Source of the DNA: Polaromonas sp. YR568 | GTDB taxonomy: Bacteria; Pseudomonadota; Gammaproteobacteria; Burkholderiales; Burkholderiaceae_C | DNA length: 64,000 bases | NCBI RefSeq assembly: GCF_900116715.1 | Contig: NZ_FPBM01000001.1 | Location: forward strand, 312,784-376,783 | Direction: 5' to 3' | Shown: positions 15,208 through 23,482 of the stretch, piece by piece | Position numbering within the stretch: position 1 is the first letter of the stretch | Layout: every line of letters starts with the position of its first letter | Position numbers and translations under genes: made by a program | The notes under the pieces: model-generated | Databases searched by the model: none | What the model was told of the DNA's origin: nothing | Seen by the model: the letters and a program-made list of their open reading frames with translations, nothing else

Positions 15208-16083
15208 ATGCGAGGCACAGACGAATTCGATCAGGCATCCGCGAAGCGCATGACCTTTGCCCGTAAAAACTGTGCTCAGCACGCAGGCGTGCTGGTGCTC
15301 ATCACGGCACTGGGGTATTCCACGAACGTTGCATCGCAGGGATCAGCCACTCAGGCAAAGGCAGAGCAAGAAGTCAGAATTCAGGTGTGCGTTCCGTCCA
15401 AGCGGATCTACTTCAACGATCTTGAGCTTGATCAGCTTGAGAACCATCCAAACTTCACAAGGTATTCGAAGCAGCAATTGGAACTCGCGCCAAAGACGAT
15501 CAGGCGTGTCGCGCCCATCGACGACCCCAGGGTGATGAATGATCCCCGAGCGGTTAAAAGTTACGGAATTAATTTTGCAGAGGCACTGAACAGGGCCGGA
15601 GGGTTCAGCATGAGCTCCGGCTTCATGCCCGTCGAGGACTCAACCATCAGTGGTCAGCCTGTGTATGAGAAGGGTTACGGATTTCCGGCTAAAAACTACA
15701 TTGCGATCAGGGTCGCATTGCTGAATGCGGATGTTCAGTCCGGGACCACTTCGCCCACCTTCTGGTTCAAGCTGCCGTCAACCATTTCCGCTGACAAGTT
15801 CTCTGACTGGTTACCACCGGTTTCGACGGAAAGCGAACCGTCCAGCTCGCAGTTTTGGTATGGATTGAGTAACGGCAAGGACCTGCCGATTCAAGCGATC
15901 CCTGCCAACGCGCCGAAGATTCGGGTCAGCTTGCGCAAGAGCCGCCAGCCCCATACCGATCCGGCAACCGATTTTCTTCCAGCACTGACGACAGCCAGGC
16001 TCAAACTGAGGACCGCCACAAGCGGCTCTCAGTTCGTCTATGAATTTGTCGCGAAGACGAATGAAGTCATCCCTGATTGTTAG
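15208..16083 (+). CDS. Hypothetical exported protein
   Basis: 291 residues from the ATG at 15208, which has AAGGACCAAGGT upstream. A start at 15250 would give the more compact signal peptide MTFARKNCAQHAGVLVLITA ending near ASQ. The mature protein (VRIQVCVPSKRIYFNDLELD, then SKQQLELAPKTIRRVAPIDD) shows no recognised domain; it has Cys near each end (VCVPSK and a terminal IPDC) that could form a disulphide. Solitary, ending 53 bp before the convergent LysR gene. Low similarity to known families in my reading. Confidence 0.6.
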   Translation: MRGTDEFDQASAKRMTFARKNCAQHAGVLVLITALGYSTNVASQGSATQAKAEQEVRIQVCVPSKRIYFNDLELDQLENHPNFTRYSKQQLELAPKTIRRVAPIDDPRVMNDPRAVKSYGINFAEALNRAGGFSMSSGFMPVEDSTISGQPVYEKGYGFPAKNYIAIRVALLNADVQSGTTSPTFWFKLPSTISADKFSDWLPPVSTESEPSSSQFWYGLSNGKDLPIQAIPANAPKIRVSLRKSRQPHTDPATDFLPALTTARLKLRTATSGSQFVYEFVAKTNEVIPDC

Positions 16084-16135
16084 GCCAAGTTCTGCCGGGT
16101 AGCCGGCCAAACCCACGCGCCGCGCTCATCAAGCA

Positions 16136-17092
16136 TCACGCCTCCCCAACCTCCCGCCGCCCTCCCCCACGCCGCAGCTTCGCCCCCTTGCTCGCCACAA
16201 ACAGCGAATGCCGGTGGATGAGTTCGTTCACCAGGTCCACCAGCGTGGCCATCTCCGAGCCGAACTCGCTGGTCTGGTAGCACATGTAGACGCCGTGCGA
16301 GCGCACGTCGGGCTTGACGTTGAGCCGGGTAATGCGGCGTGACTCCACCTCCAGCCGGACCACGCGCGTCGGCAGCAAACCGACGGCCAGCCCTTGCGCC
16401 ACCACCTGCATGGTGACCCAGATGTTGTTGCAGGTGGTCAGGCGTTTGGGGGTGATACCGGTCTTGGCGAACCAGGCGTTGGCGGTGGCATACAGCAGGC
16501 CGTTGGGGCCGCTCACGATCATCGGGTGTTCGGCCAGCGCCTTGGGGGTCAGTTCATCTTTGGCAAAGGCCGCGCCGTAGGGCGCAAACCAGCCGAATTC
16601 GTTTTCGCCCAGGTAGAGCGTGGTGACATGCGCGTCCACCACGGGCTCGGAGACGATGGCGATATCGAGTTGACGTTCGTTGAGTTTGCTGCTCAGGGTG
16701 CTGGTGTCGCCGATGAACACGGAGGTCTGGATCTGCGGGTAATAGAGCTCCAGCTTTTTCAGCAGGTCGATGAACGAGATCAGCGCAAAGCTCTCATTCA
16801 TGCCGATGCGCAGCACGCTTTTGAGCGGGCTGCGCGTTTTGAAGCGCGCACCGATGGCGTCTGTGGTCTCCAGCATCTGCTCTGCGTAGGCCACCAGCGC
16901 ATGCCCTTCGGCGGTGATGCGGATGCGCGGGCCGTTGCGCACAAACAGGCGGGCGCCCAGCGCGGCTTCCAGTTCCTTGATGCGGGTGGACACGCTGGGC
17001 TGCGTGATGTGCAGGGCCAGCGCGGCCGCATGGAAGGTGCCGAGTTTGACCACCCGGTCGAAGGCTTTGAGTTGGTCCAGGGTCACGTTCAT
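16136..17092 (-). CDS. LysR-family transcriptional regulator
   Basis: 318 residues. The N-terminal winged helix is standard: MNVTLDQLKAFDRVVKLGTF with recognition helix TQPSVSTRIKELEAALGARL, and the effector domain starts with VLRIGMNESFALISF. It is divergent from the SDR-Bug-FAH operon (171 bp between start codons), the usual arrangement for a LysR activator controlling a catabolic operon and itself. Effector unknown, likely an intermediate of the adjacent pathway. Confidence 0.93.
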   Translation of the reverse strand: MNVTLDQLKAFDRVVKLGTFHAAALALHITQPSVSTRIKELEAALGARLFVRNGPRIRITAEGHALVAYAEQMLETTDAIGARFKTRSPLKSVLRIGMNESFALISFIDLLKKLELYYPQIQTSVFIGDTSTLSSKLNERQLDIAIVSEPVVDAHVTTLYLGENEFGWFAPYGAAFAKDELTPKALAEHPMIVSGPNGLLYATANAWFAKTGITPKRLTTCNNIWVTMQVVAQGLAVGLLPTRVVRLEVESRRITRLNVKPDVRSHGVYMCYQTSEFGSEMATLVDLVNELIHRHSLFVASKGAKLRRGGGRREVGEA

Positions 17093-17263
17093 CGCTGTGC
17101 TCTTTTCATTGCTATGGGTCTACAGAAGACTATATCTATCACTAACCTACAAAACAATTGATTTTTCTTTTAGTGCGTTTTCGCCGAGCATTCGCTTGTG
17201 CCTGGATTTACAGCAACAGGCTGTGGGGCAACAGACAACTTTGACAATCAATCTGGAGACAAC

Positions 17264-18004
17264 ATGAGTGGACAACTTTCAGGGCGCATCGCGCTGATCA
17301 CGGGCGCGAACCGCGGCATCGGCCTGGCCATCGCAAAGGAATACGCGCGCGAAGGCGCCGAGTGCATCCTGGCCGGCCGCAACCTCAAGGCGCTGGAGGA
17401 ACTGGCGGCCAGCTTTCGCGCCGCCGGCGGCAAAGCCAGCGTGGTCGAGCTTGACCAGGAGAACGACGACTCCGTCCGTGCGGCCACCGCCAAAATCCGC
17501 GCCAACTTTCCCCGCCTCGACGTGTTTATCGCCAACGCCGCCTCGCTGGGCGCGCGCCAGCCCATCATCAGCTACCCGCTCGATGTCTGGCGCCAGACCT
17601 TTCAGATCAATGTGCATGCCAACCTGCTGCTGCTGCAGGGCCTGGATGCTTTGCTGCGCAAGTCCGACTCAGGCCGTGTGGTGTTTCTGAGCGCGCAGGT
17701 CGCCACCATGGCCAAGGTGGGCACCGGCTCCTATGCCGTTAGCAAGGCCGCGCTGGAGTCCGTGGCCCGCATCTACATGATCGAAGGCCAGGACACACCG
17801 ATCCGCGTCAATACCGTGAGCCCCATGGCCACGCGCACCGAGATGCGCGCCCGCGCCATTCCCGACGAAGATCCAATGACGCTGAAAACCCCGGACGAGA
17901 TCGCGCCGCTGTTCGTTGAGCTGGGCCTGGCCTCCTGCACCAAACAGGGCGAGTGGATCAACGCCGACAAGTGGCTGGCAGCCAGAAAGGCAGGCCAAAA
18001 ATGA
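17264..18004 (+). CDS. Short-chain dehydrogenase/reductase
   Basis: 246 residues from the ATG at 17264, preceded by CTGGAGACAAC; an ATG at 17198 lacks such a site. Classical SDR: NAD(P) motif TGANRGIG (residues 12-19), N-A-A-S in place of NNAG, active-site Ser in VVFLSAQVA and Y-x3-K in GSYAVSKAA. Oxidises or reduces a hydroxy/keto group on an unknown substrate. The stop overlaps the Bug receptor start (ATGA), so it is the first gene of a three-gene operon ending with an FAH-type hydrolase. Confidence 0.9.
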   Translation: MSGQLSGRIALITGANRGIGLAIAKEYAREGAECILAGRNLKALEELAASFRAAGGKASVVELDQENDDSVRAATAKIRANFPRLDVFIANAASLGARQPIISYPLDVWRQTFQINVHANLLLLQGLDALLRKSDSGRVVFLSAQVATMAKVGTGSYAVSKAALESVARIYMIEGQDTPIRVNTVSPMATRTEMRARAIPDEDPMTLKTPDEIAPLFVELGLASCTKQGEWINADKWLAARKAGQK

Positions 18005-18966
18005 AACCCTCCGTCCTCTTGAAGACCGCGGCCATCAGCCTGGCGCTGGGGGCCGGCATAGCGCCCGCCGTGCGGGCGGCCGACCCCTTCCCCAGCAAGC
18101 CGATCCAGTTCATCGTGCCGGTGCCGCCCGGCAATGCCGGCGACCTTGCGGCACGAGCCCTGGCCGACCGCCTCAGCAAAAACATCAAGCAGCCGGTGGT
18201 CATCGACAACCGCGTGGGCGCCGGCGGCAACATAGGCGCGGCCTTTGCGGCCAAGGCGCCCGCTGACGGTTACACCGTGCTGATCGCCTCCAGCGGCGTC
18301 TTCACCGCCAACCCGCACCTCTACAAGCTGAATTTCGACCCGCAGAAGGACTTCATCCCCGTCACGCTGATTTATTCAGGCGCGCCCATGCTGGTCACCA
18401 ACGTCGCGACCGGCCCCAAGAGCGTGCAGGAGGTGATAGAGATGGCCAAAAAGCAGCCGGGCAAGATCAGCTTTGCCAGCTACGGCTCAGGCCATATCTC
18501 GCACATCCTGGGCGAGATGTTCAAGAAGCAGGCCAATATCGACCTGCTGCATGTTCCCTATAAAAACTCGCCGTTGACCGACGTCATGTCGGGCCAGGTG
18601 GACCTGATCTTTGAATCCTCGCTGCTCGTCGTCGGCAACAAGGAGCGCTTGAGGCCGCTGGCCACCGTGAGCGCCAAACGCGACCCCAGGCTGCCCAACG
18701 TGCCCGCGATGTCCGAGTTTCTGCCCGGCTTCGAGATGACGGGCTGGGTGGGCGCGTTTGTTCCGGCGGGCACGCCGTCCGACGTCGTCAACTACCTGAA
18801 CCGCGAACTGGCGGCGGCCATCAACAGCCCCGAATACAAAAAGCGCCTGGACGACCAGATGCTGGACCCGGGCGGCAACTCGCCGGCCGAGTTCGCCACC
18901 TTTGTGCGCACCATGTCAGACCGCGTCGGCCAGGTGATACGCGACGCCAAGATCAAGGCGGACTGA
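18001..18966 (+). CDS. Bug-family (TctC) extracytoplasmic solute-binding protein
   Basis: 321 residues. The signal peptide MKPSVLLKTAAISLALGAGI ends near VRAAD. The mature part opens FPSKPIQFIVPVPPGNAGDL, followed by VIDNRVGAGGNIGAAFAAKA, the hallmark binding-loop motifs of Bug proteins. These bind carboxylates such as nicotinate or dicarboxylates. The 4-bp ATGA overlap with the SDR places it in the operon. No TctA/TctB genes are nearby, as is common for Bug proteins in Burkholderiales. Confidence 0.93.
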   Translation: MKPSVLLKTAAISLALGAGIAPAVRAADPFPSKPIQFIVPVPPGNAGDLAARALADRLSKNIKQPVVIDNRVGAGGNIGAAFAAKAPADGYTVLIASSGVFTANPHLYKLNFDPQKDFIPVTLIYSGAPMLVTNVATGPKSVQEVIEMAKKQPGKISFASYGSGHISHILGEMFKKQANIDLLHVPYKNSPLTDVMSGQVDLIFESSLLVVGNKERLRPLATVSAKRDPRLPNVPAMSEFLPGFEMTGWVGAFVPAGTPSDVVNYLNRELAAAINSPEYKKRLDDQMLDPGGNSPAEFATFVRTMSDRVGQVIRDAKIKAD

Positions 18967-18968
18967 CG

Positions 18969-19754
18969 ATGAAATGGTGCAGATATGAAGGCCCAACGGG
19001 CCCGGCGTACGGATTGGTGGAAGGCGACACCGTCTTCGAGCTGGCGCACGCGCCCTATGAGACGGTCACGCGCACCGGCAAAAGCCATGCGCTCGCATCG
19101 CTCAAGCTGTTGCCGCCGGTGGTGCCGGGCAACTTTTATGCGGCAGGCCGCAACTATGTGTCGCATGTGCACTGGGCCAACGACTACCACCGCATGACCC
19201 TGTCGGTGCCCACGCAGGCCGATATCGGTTACCGCTCGCCCAACGCACTCACAGGCAGCGGCTCCGACATCGTGGTTCCGCGCAACTCGACCGGCTCCAT
19301 TGAATTCGAGGGCGAGATCGTCGCAGTCGTCGGGCGCAAAGCCAAACACCTGACCGAGGCCAATGCGCTCGACTGCATCTGCGGTTACACACTGGGCAAC
19401 GACCTGAGCGAGCGGGCCTACCAAAAGTCCGACAGCACCTTGTGGCGCGCCAAGAACATCGACACCTTCAAACCGATGGGGCCGTTTGTCGTCAACGGCA
19501 TAGACCCGATGGCACAAACCATTGGCGTTCGTGTCAACGGCAAAACTGTCAGCGAGTACAACACCGCAGACATGATCTTCAGCATCGCCCACTACATCGC
19601 GCGCATGACCGAATTTGTGACGCTGCACCCCGGCGACGTGATCTGGATGGGCTGCGACGGCCCGACCCTGCCGGCGCTGCAAACCGGTGACTTGGTGGAG
19701 GTTGTTAACGACAGCCTGGGCGTGTTGGCCAACCGGGTGACGAAGGAGATTTAG
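18969..19754 (+). CDS. Fumarylacetoacetate hydrolase (FAH) family protein
   Basis: 261 residues starting two bases after the Bug gene. The FAH fold metal site is recognisable: EFEGEIVAVVGRKAKHL (E-x-E ligands), the lid CGYTLGNDLSERAYQKSD with the Asp, and the conserved close LHPGDVIWMGCDGPTLPALQ. Members hydrolyse or decarboxylate diketo acids or hydrate oxopentenoates. Here the substrate is unknown, presumably an organic acid imported via the neighbouring Bug protein and processed with the SDR. Confidence 0.92.
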   Translation: MKWCRYEGPTGPAYGLVEGDTVFELAHAPYETVTRTGKSHALASLKLLPPVVPGNFYAAGRNYVSHVHWANDYHRMTLSVPTQADIGYRSPNALTGSGSDIVVPRNSTGSIEFEGEIVAVVGRKAKHLTEANALDCICGYTLGNDLSERAYQKSDSTLWRAKNIDTFKPMGPFVVNGIDPMAQTIGVRVNGKTVSEYNTADMIFSIAHYIARMTEFVTLHPGDVIWMGCDGPTLPALQTGDLVEVVNDSLGVLANRVTKEI

Positions 19755-20311
19755 GACCGAGAAGTACTTGTTTCTCTCGAAGAAAGGGAAGAACACCTGA
19801 TTGGCCGCAGGAGCGAAGGCTCGTCGGACTGAAAGGGAGTTTGTAAAAATCGGGGAGAAATGCCACTCTGGGCCCAAAGCGGGCGCGCGGTGAGTTGACC
19901 CGATTGACTAGCACCTACCCCCAAGAGCGCATCCGAGAGACGAAAAGCACCCACCCAGAATATCCCGAGCACGAGAAGAAGCGAGAGAAATTTCAGTGAC
20001 GCCAAGAATCCACCTTTGGCGCCGCGCGTTGCAAAAAGATAAGGAAATACAGCGAATACAAGCACCAGGAACCACGCTACGGTGAATATCAGCGCTACGT
20101 AGCGCGACTTCCCATGAGACGGCGCATCCTTAAGCGCCCAGGATAAAAAAACGCCTATAAGTCCGAAGGTCCACAGAAACGAAACAACTGCGGAGCCAAG
20201 CGGTGAACTGGCCGGGATAAGGCCTGCCTCAACCGAGATGATGAAGATAAGGGGTGTGCCGCAGAACCAGCCAATGCCCCAGATCAGGTGGCGAGTCGTA
20301 TTACTCATCTT
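19751..20311 (-). CDS. Hypothetical integral membrane protein with an odd C-terminal tail
   Basis: 186 residues from the ATG at 20311 (MSNTTRHLIWGIGWFCGTPL). Four or five hydrophobic helices occupy residues 8-130. The last 50 or so residues (from GVGASQSGQLTARPLWAQSG onward) are Ser/Arg-rich, polar and unlike the rest, and the stop overlaps the end of the convergent FAH gene by 4 bp. A frameshift that replaced the original C-terminus, or erosion of the original stop, is possible. The gene is less GC-rich than its neighbours. Family not recognised. Confidence 0.55.
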   Translation of the reverse strand, partial: KMSNTTRHLIWGIGWFCGTPLIFIISVEAGLIPASSPLGSAVVSFLWTFGLIGVFLSWALKDAPSHGKSRYVALIFTVAWFLVLVFAVFPYLFATRGAKGGFLASLKFLSLLLVLGIFWVGAFRLSDALLGVGASQSGQLTARPLWAQSGISPRFLQTPFQSDEPSLLRPIRCSSLSSRETSTSRS

Positions 20312-20358
20312 TATGGATCTCCGATTCCGGCGATAGAGGCCGGGGTCTCGATGTGGAC

Positions 20359-20877
20359 TTACTCCAGCCACTTCTGAAAAAACCGCGCTTGCCCCATCGC
20401 CGGATCCAGCTGGAAACCACCAAAGCCCACACGCTCATACAGCTTGATGGCGCCCACATTGCCTTGCAGCGCTTCCAGCGTCAGCTTGCAGGCGCCGCGC
20501 TCGCGCGCAATCTCTTCTACCTTTGCCAGCATCTTCTCGCCGATGCGCTGGCCACGGTAGCCGGGTCGCACGGACACGTCATGGACGTTGACCAGCGGAC
20601 GACAGGCAAAGGTGGAGAAACCCTCAATGCAGTTGATGAGGCCCACGGCCTGCTCACCCTCAAATGCGAGCACGCTGAAGGCCTGCGGGCGCGCGGCAAG
20701 TTCCTTGATGAGATTGTCTTTGGCGAAATCGCTGAGCGGGTGGCCCCCGCCTGCCAGGTCGCGCGCATACACATCGAGCAGGTCTACGACTGCGGCTGCA
20801 TGCACCGGGTTGGCATAGTCGGCGCGGAGCACCGTTAGCGAAGTCTGGGATTGAGATGGGGAAGAAGAGTCAGTCAC
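20359..20877 (-). CDS. GNAT-family N-acetyltransferase
   Basis: 172 residues from GTG at 20877, preceded by AAAGGTGAT; a TTG at 20940 would overlap the next gene upstream. The acetyl-CoA binding motif A is VHDVSVRPGYRGQRIGEKML (Q/R-x-x-G-x-G/A), followed by TLEALQGNVGAIKLYERVGF, the classic motif B. Substrate unknown; the family acetylates amino groups of small molecules or proteins. Separate from the sugar cluster that ends next to it. Confidence 0.88.
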   Translation of the reverse strand: MTDSSSPSQSQTSLTVLRADYANPVHAAAVVDLLDVYARDLAGGGHPLSDFAKDNLIKELAARPQAFSVLAFEGEQAVGLINCIEGFSTFACRPLVNVHDVSVRPGYRGQRIGEKMLAKVEEIARERGACKLTLEALQGNVGAIKLYERVGFGGFQLDPAMGQARFFQKWLE

Positions 20878-20923
20878 GCGATCACCTTTTTGAACAGCAA
20901 TCGGCCATTCTAGAGAGCGCCGG

Positions 20924-21772
20924 TCACCGCCCTCGATCAAGCCGGTAAAGCCTCACCGCGTTCTCACCCATCACCGCCGTCTGACCCTTCGCGTCCAGCC
21001 CGGCAAGCAGCTGCTGCGCCTCACCCCACCACTGGGCGTAAGTACTGGCCAGTTCCAGCACCGGCCAGTCGCTGCCCCACACGACACGGTCGGCGCCAAA
21101 GCTTTGCAGCACGTGTTCGCCCCAGCGCCGCACAGCGCCTGGCTGCGGGTTCGGGCCGGCTTCGGTCATCAAGCCTGAGAGTTTGCACATGGCCTGGGTT
21201 TCATTCGCGATGCGCGTTATGCCTTCGGCCCAGGGTTGCCATCCGCCCGCTGCGATGTCTGGCTTGGCACAGTGATCAATCACCATGCGCAACTCAGGAT
21301 GGCGCGCGGCCAGCGTCAGGATGTGGGGCAAATGGACGGACTTCACCAGCGCGTCAAACACGAGGCCGCAATCCGCCATGGCGCGCAAAGCCGGCGTCAG
21401 CGCGGGCTGCAATATCCATTCGGCATCGGCGATGTCCTGCAACATCGGCCGCAAGCCCTTCAGGCGCGGGTGTTTTGCCAGTTTCTCGATGCGGGCCGGG
21501 GCGTCGGCGGCCAGCATGTCCACCCAGCCCACCACGCCCAGCACCGCAGGGTTCGCCTCGGCCTGGGCCAGCAAAAACCGCGTCTCGGCTTCGGTCGGCG
21601 CGGCCTGCACCAATACGCCACCGGTGATGCCATGCGGCACGGACTGCGCCTGCCAGTCGGCCACGGCCACATCACGGTAGACAGGCGCCAGCGCCGGGGT
21701 TAGCCAGCCATAGTCGCCCCGCGCCAGTTGCCAGCAATGAAAGTGCGCGTCGATCTTTGCCATCGCCGTCAT
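20924..21772 (-). CDS. Amidohydrolase-superfamily lactonase (COG3618; fuconolactonase-like)
   Basis: 282 residues from the ATG at 21772, overlapping the aldose-dehydrogenase stop by 4 bp (ATGA). Metal motif H-F-H at residues 10-12 (MAKIDAHFHCWQ), barrel strand GVVGWVDML, then HPRLKGLRPMLQ, VIDHCAKPD, CKLSGLMTE and the Asp in VWGSDWPV. This group includes L-fucono- and L-rhamnono-lactonases and other sugar-lactone hydrolases. Together with the dehydrogenase it would oxidise an aldose to its aldonic acid. Sugar identity is inference. Confidence 0.9.
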   Translation of the reverse strand: MTAMAKIDAHFHCWQLARGDYGWLTPALAPVYRDVAVADWQAQSVPHGITGGVLVQAAPTEAETRFLLAQAEANPAVLGVVGWVDMLAADAPARIEKLAKHPRLKGLRPMLQDIADAEWILQPALTPALRAMADCGLVFDALVKSVHLPHILTLAARHPELRMVIDHCAKPDIAAGGWQPWAEGITRIANETQAMCKLSGLMTEAGPNPQPGAVRRWGEHVLQSFGADRVVWGSDWPVLELASTYAQWWGEAQQLLAGLDAKGQTAVMGENAVRLYRLDRGR

Positions 21773-22794
21773 GGCGTGGGCGCCTCTGCCGGCAGCAGGC
21801 CCTGCTGGCGCAAGTCGGCCCAGAATGCGGGGGGAATCGGGTGCTGCATCATCGCCACCGCATCGGCCCATTCGGCGACCTTGCGTGCGCCCAGCATCAC
21901 GATCTCTACTGCCACATGGGCCAGCGGAAACTGCAGCGCCGCTGCGCGCAGCGGCACGCCGTGCGTCTCACACACCGATTCGATGCGGGCGGTTCGCTCA
22001 AGCCATTCGCCCGCAGCCGGCGCATAATTAAAACTCGCTGCCCCACCCCGTGCACCGGTCGCCAGAATGCCCGAGTTGAACACCCCGCCCAGCGCAATGC
22101 GCACACCGCGTGCCGCGCACTGTGGCAACAGCGCAGCCAGCGCGCTGTGGTCCAGCAGGCTGTAGCGCCCGGCCAGCATCAGCACGTCCAGTTCAGATTC
22201 GCGCAGCACCTGCAACACCACGTCCACATCGTTGGTGCCCAAGCCTATGGCACGGATCAGCCCTTCCCGCTTCATCTGCCGCAACTCGGGCAGGGTTTCG
22301 CTTATCACCTGCCGCAAGACTGCCGGCGCGCGCTCGCCGTGCGAAGCCGCATCGGGGTCATGCACATACACCACATCCAGCCGCGGCAAACCCAGGCGCT
22401 GCAGGCTTTCTTCCACGCTGCGGCGTGTACCGGCCGCACTGAAGTCCCACACCTGATTAAAAGGCAATATGTCGACGTAGCCGTGCTGGGCGCGTGCGGC
22501 ATTCGCGTCCGGCAGCAGCAAGCGGCCCACCTTGCTGGAGAGCACATAGCCGTCCCTCGGGTGCCCGCGCAACGCATCGCCCAGGCGCCGCTCCGACAAG
22601 CCGTGGCCGTAATGCGGCGCTGTGTCAAAAGTGCGGCAGCCATCGGCCCAGGCGGCGTCAATCAGCGCCCTGGCATCGGCATCCGAAACGGCGCTGAACA
22701 GGTTGCCCAGCGGCGCGCCACCCAGGCCCAGCCGCAGGCCGCTTCCCTCGCAGGCAGAGAAAACAGGGGCCATGCCCCCAGTCGCAGTGGTCAT
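21769..22794 (-). CDS. Aldo/keto reductase, aldose 1-dehydrogenase type (D-threo-aldose/L-fucose dehydrogenase-like)
   Basis: 341 residues from the ATG at 22794; an ATG at 22860 adds 22 residues but lies in an operator palindrome and the added codons are AT-rich, so it is less likely. AKR features: the substrate-barrel opening LRLGLGGAPLGN, Asp and Tyr in RTFDTAPHYGHGLSERRLG, Lys in LSSKVGRLL and the His in VYVHDPD. Members such as L-fucose and L-galactose dehydrogenase oxidise the C1 hydroxyl to the lactone, and the next gene encodes a matching lactonase. Divergent from fucU. Confidence 0.9.
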   Translation of the reverse strand: MTTATGGMAPVFSACEGSGLRLGLGGAPLGNLFSAVSDADARALIDAAWADGCRTFDTAPHYGHGLSERRLGDALRGHPRDGYVLSSKVGRLLLPDANAARAQHGYVDILPFNQVWDFSAAGTRRSVEESLQRLGLPRLDVVYVHDPDAASHGERAPAVLRQVISETLPELRQMKREGLIRAIGLGTNDVDVVLQVLRESELDVLMLAGRYSLLDHSALAALLPQCAARGVRIALGGVFNSGILATGARGGAASFNYAPAAGEWLERTARIESVCETHGVPLRAAALQFPLAHVAVEIVMLGARKVAEWADAVAMMQHPIPPAFWADLRQQGLLPAEAPTP

Positions 22795-22854
22795 ACCGGC
22801 TTTGATTTCAATTTCGGTTTCATTCGGATTCAGGGTTAGTCCTGATAAAAGTTC

Positions 22855-22875
22855 AGTCATGTTATGACTAACATG
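22855..22875. promoter_or_regulatory. Overlapping palindromes, candidate GntR operator
   Basis: Two nested palindromes share bases: AGTCAT/ATGACT (22855-22860 with 22864-22869, 3-bp spacer) and CATGTTA/TAACATG (22858-22864 with 22869-22875, 4-bp spacer). They lie between the divergent lactone-forming genes and fucU-gntR. The cluster encodes a GntR regulator, the natural candidate to bind here. Confidence 0.5.
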
Positions 22876-22940
22876 TCAGTGATTGACAGCGGGAAATCCC
22901 GAAGTTCCTTCAAATCCAATGACACCCCATCAGCAAATCA

Positions 22941-23022
22941 CTGGCCGCCGCGCCGGGCCGCCCCAAGCAAGGCCGGCCCCCTCGGGGGGCAGCGTATTAC
23001 ACGAAGTGAAAAGCGTGGGGGC
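22941..23022. repeat. GC-rich intergenic repeat-like element before fucU
   Basis: A dense run of C/G blocks (GGCCGCCCCAAGCAAGGCC, then GGCCCCCTCGGGGGGC, which folds as a hairpin) followed by a short mixed tail ending GCGTGGGGGC. The composition and layout resemble the dispersed intergenic repeats of Comamonadaceae. Its G-run is the only ribosome-binding-like sequence before fucU. Dispersal cannot be shown from one window. Confidence 0.45.
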
Positions 23023-23030
23023 TCATTTTT

Positions 23031-23477
23031 ATGCTTAAGAACATCCCGCCCCTGCTCACACCCGACGCCTTGCACGCCCTGGCCAGCATGGGCCATGGCG
23101 ATGACGTGGCGATTGTGGATGCGAACTTTCCCGCAACACAGGTGGCGCACAAAAGCGGCGCCCGGCTGGTGCAGCTGGCGGGCGCTACCTCGACCCAGGC
23201 GCTTCAGGCCGTGCTGCAGCTTTTGCCGCTAGACAACTTTGTGCCGGATGCGGCCTGGACCATGCAGGTGGTGGGCGATGCCCACTCAGTTCCCGAACCC
23301 GTCGCCGAATTTGGCAATGTGCTGCGCCAGGCCGGTGAACGCCCTGCCGCCACGCTCGAGCGGTTTGACTTTTACGCCCAGGCGCAAAACGCCTTCCTCA
23401 TCCTGCAAACCGGTGAGCAGCGCAAGTACGGCAACATCCTGCTGCGCAAGGGTGTGATCTCCAGCGACGCGGATTGA
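23031..23477 (+). CDS. fucU: RbsD/FucU-family sugar mutarotase
   Basis: 148 residues, the normal family length. Diagnostic segments: LASMGHGDDVAIVDANFPA near the N-terminus (the conserved His and Asp), MQVVGDAHSVPEPVAEF, RFDFYAQAQNAFLILQTGE, and the closing YGNILLRKGVI. FucU and RbsD interconvert anomers of fucose or ribose so that the following enzyme receives the right form. Sits at the head of the plus-strand fucU-gntR-aldolase-dctPQM-pfkB run. FucU rather than RbsD is favoured because the neighbours fit aldose oxidation. Confidence 0.9.
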   Translation: MLKNIPPLLTPDALHALASMGHGDDVAIVDANFPATQVAHKSGARLVQLAGATSTQALQAVLQLLPLDNFVPDAAWTMQVVGDAHSVPEPVAEFGNVLRQAGERPAATLERFDFYAQAQNAFLILQTGEQRKYGNILLRKGVISSDAD

Positions 23478-23482
23478 CCTTC

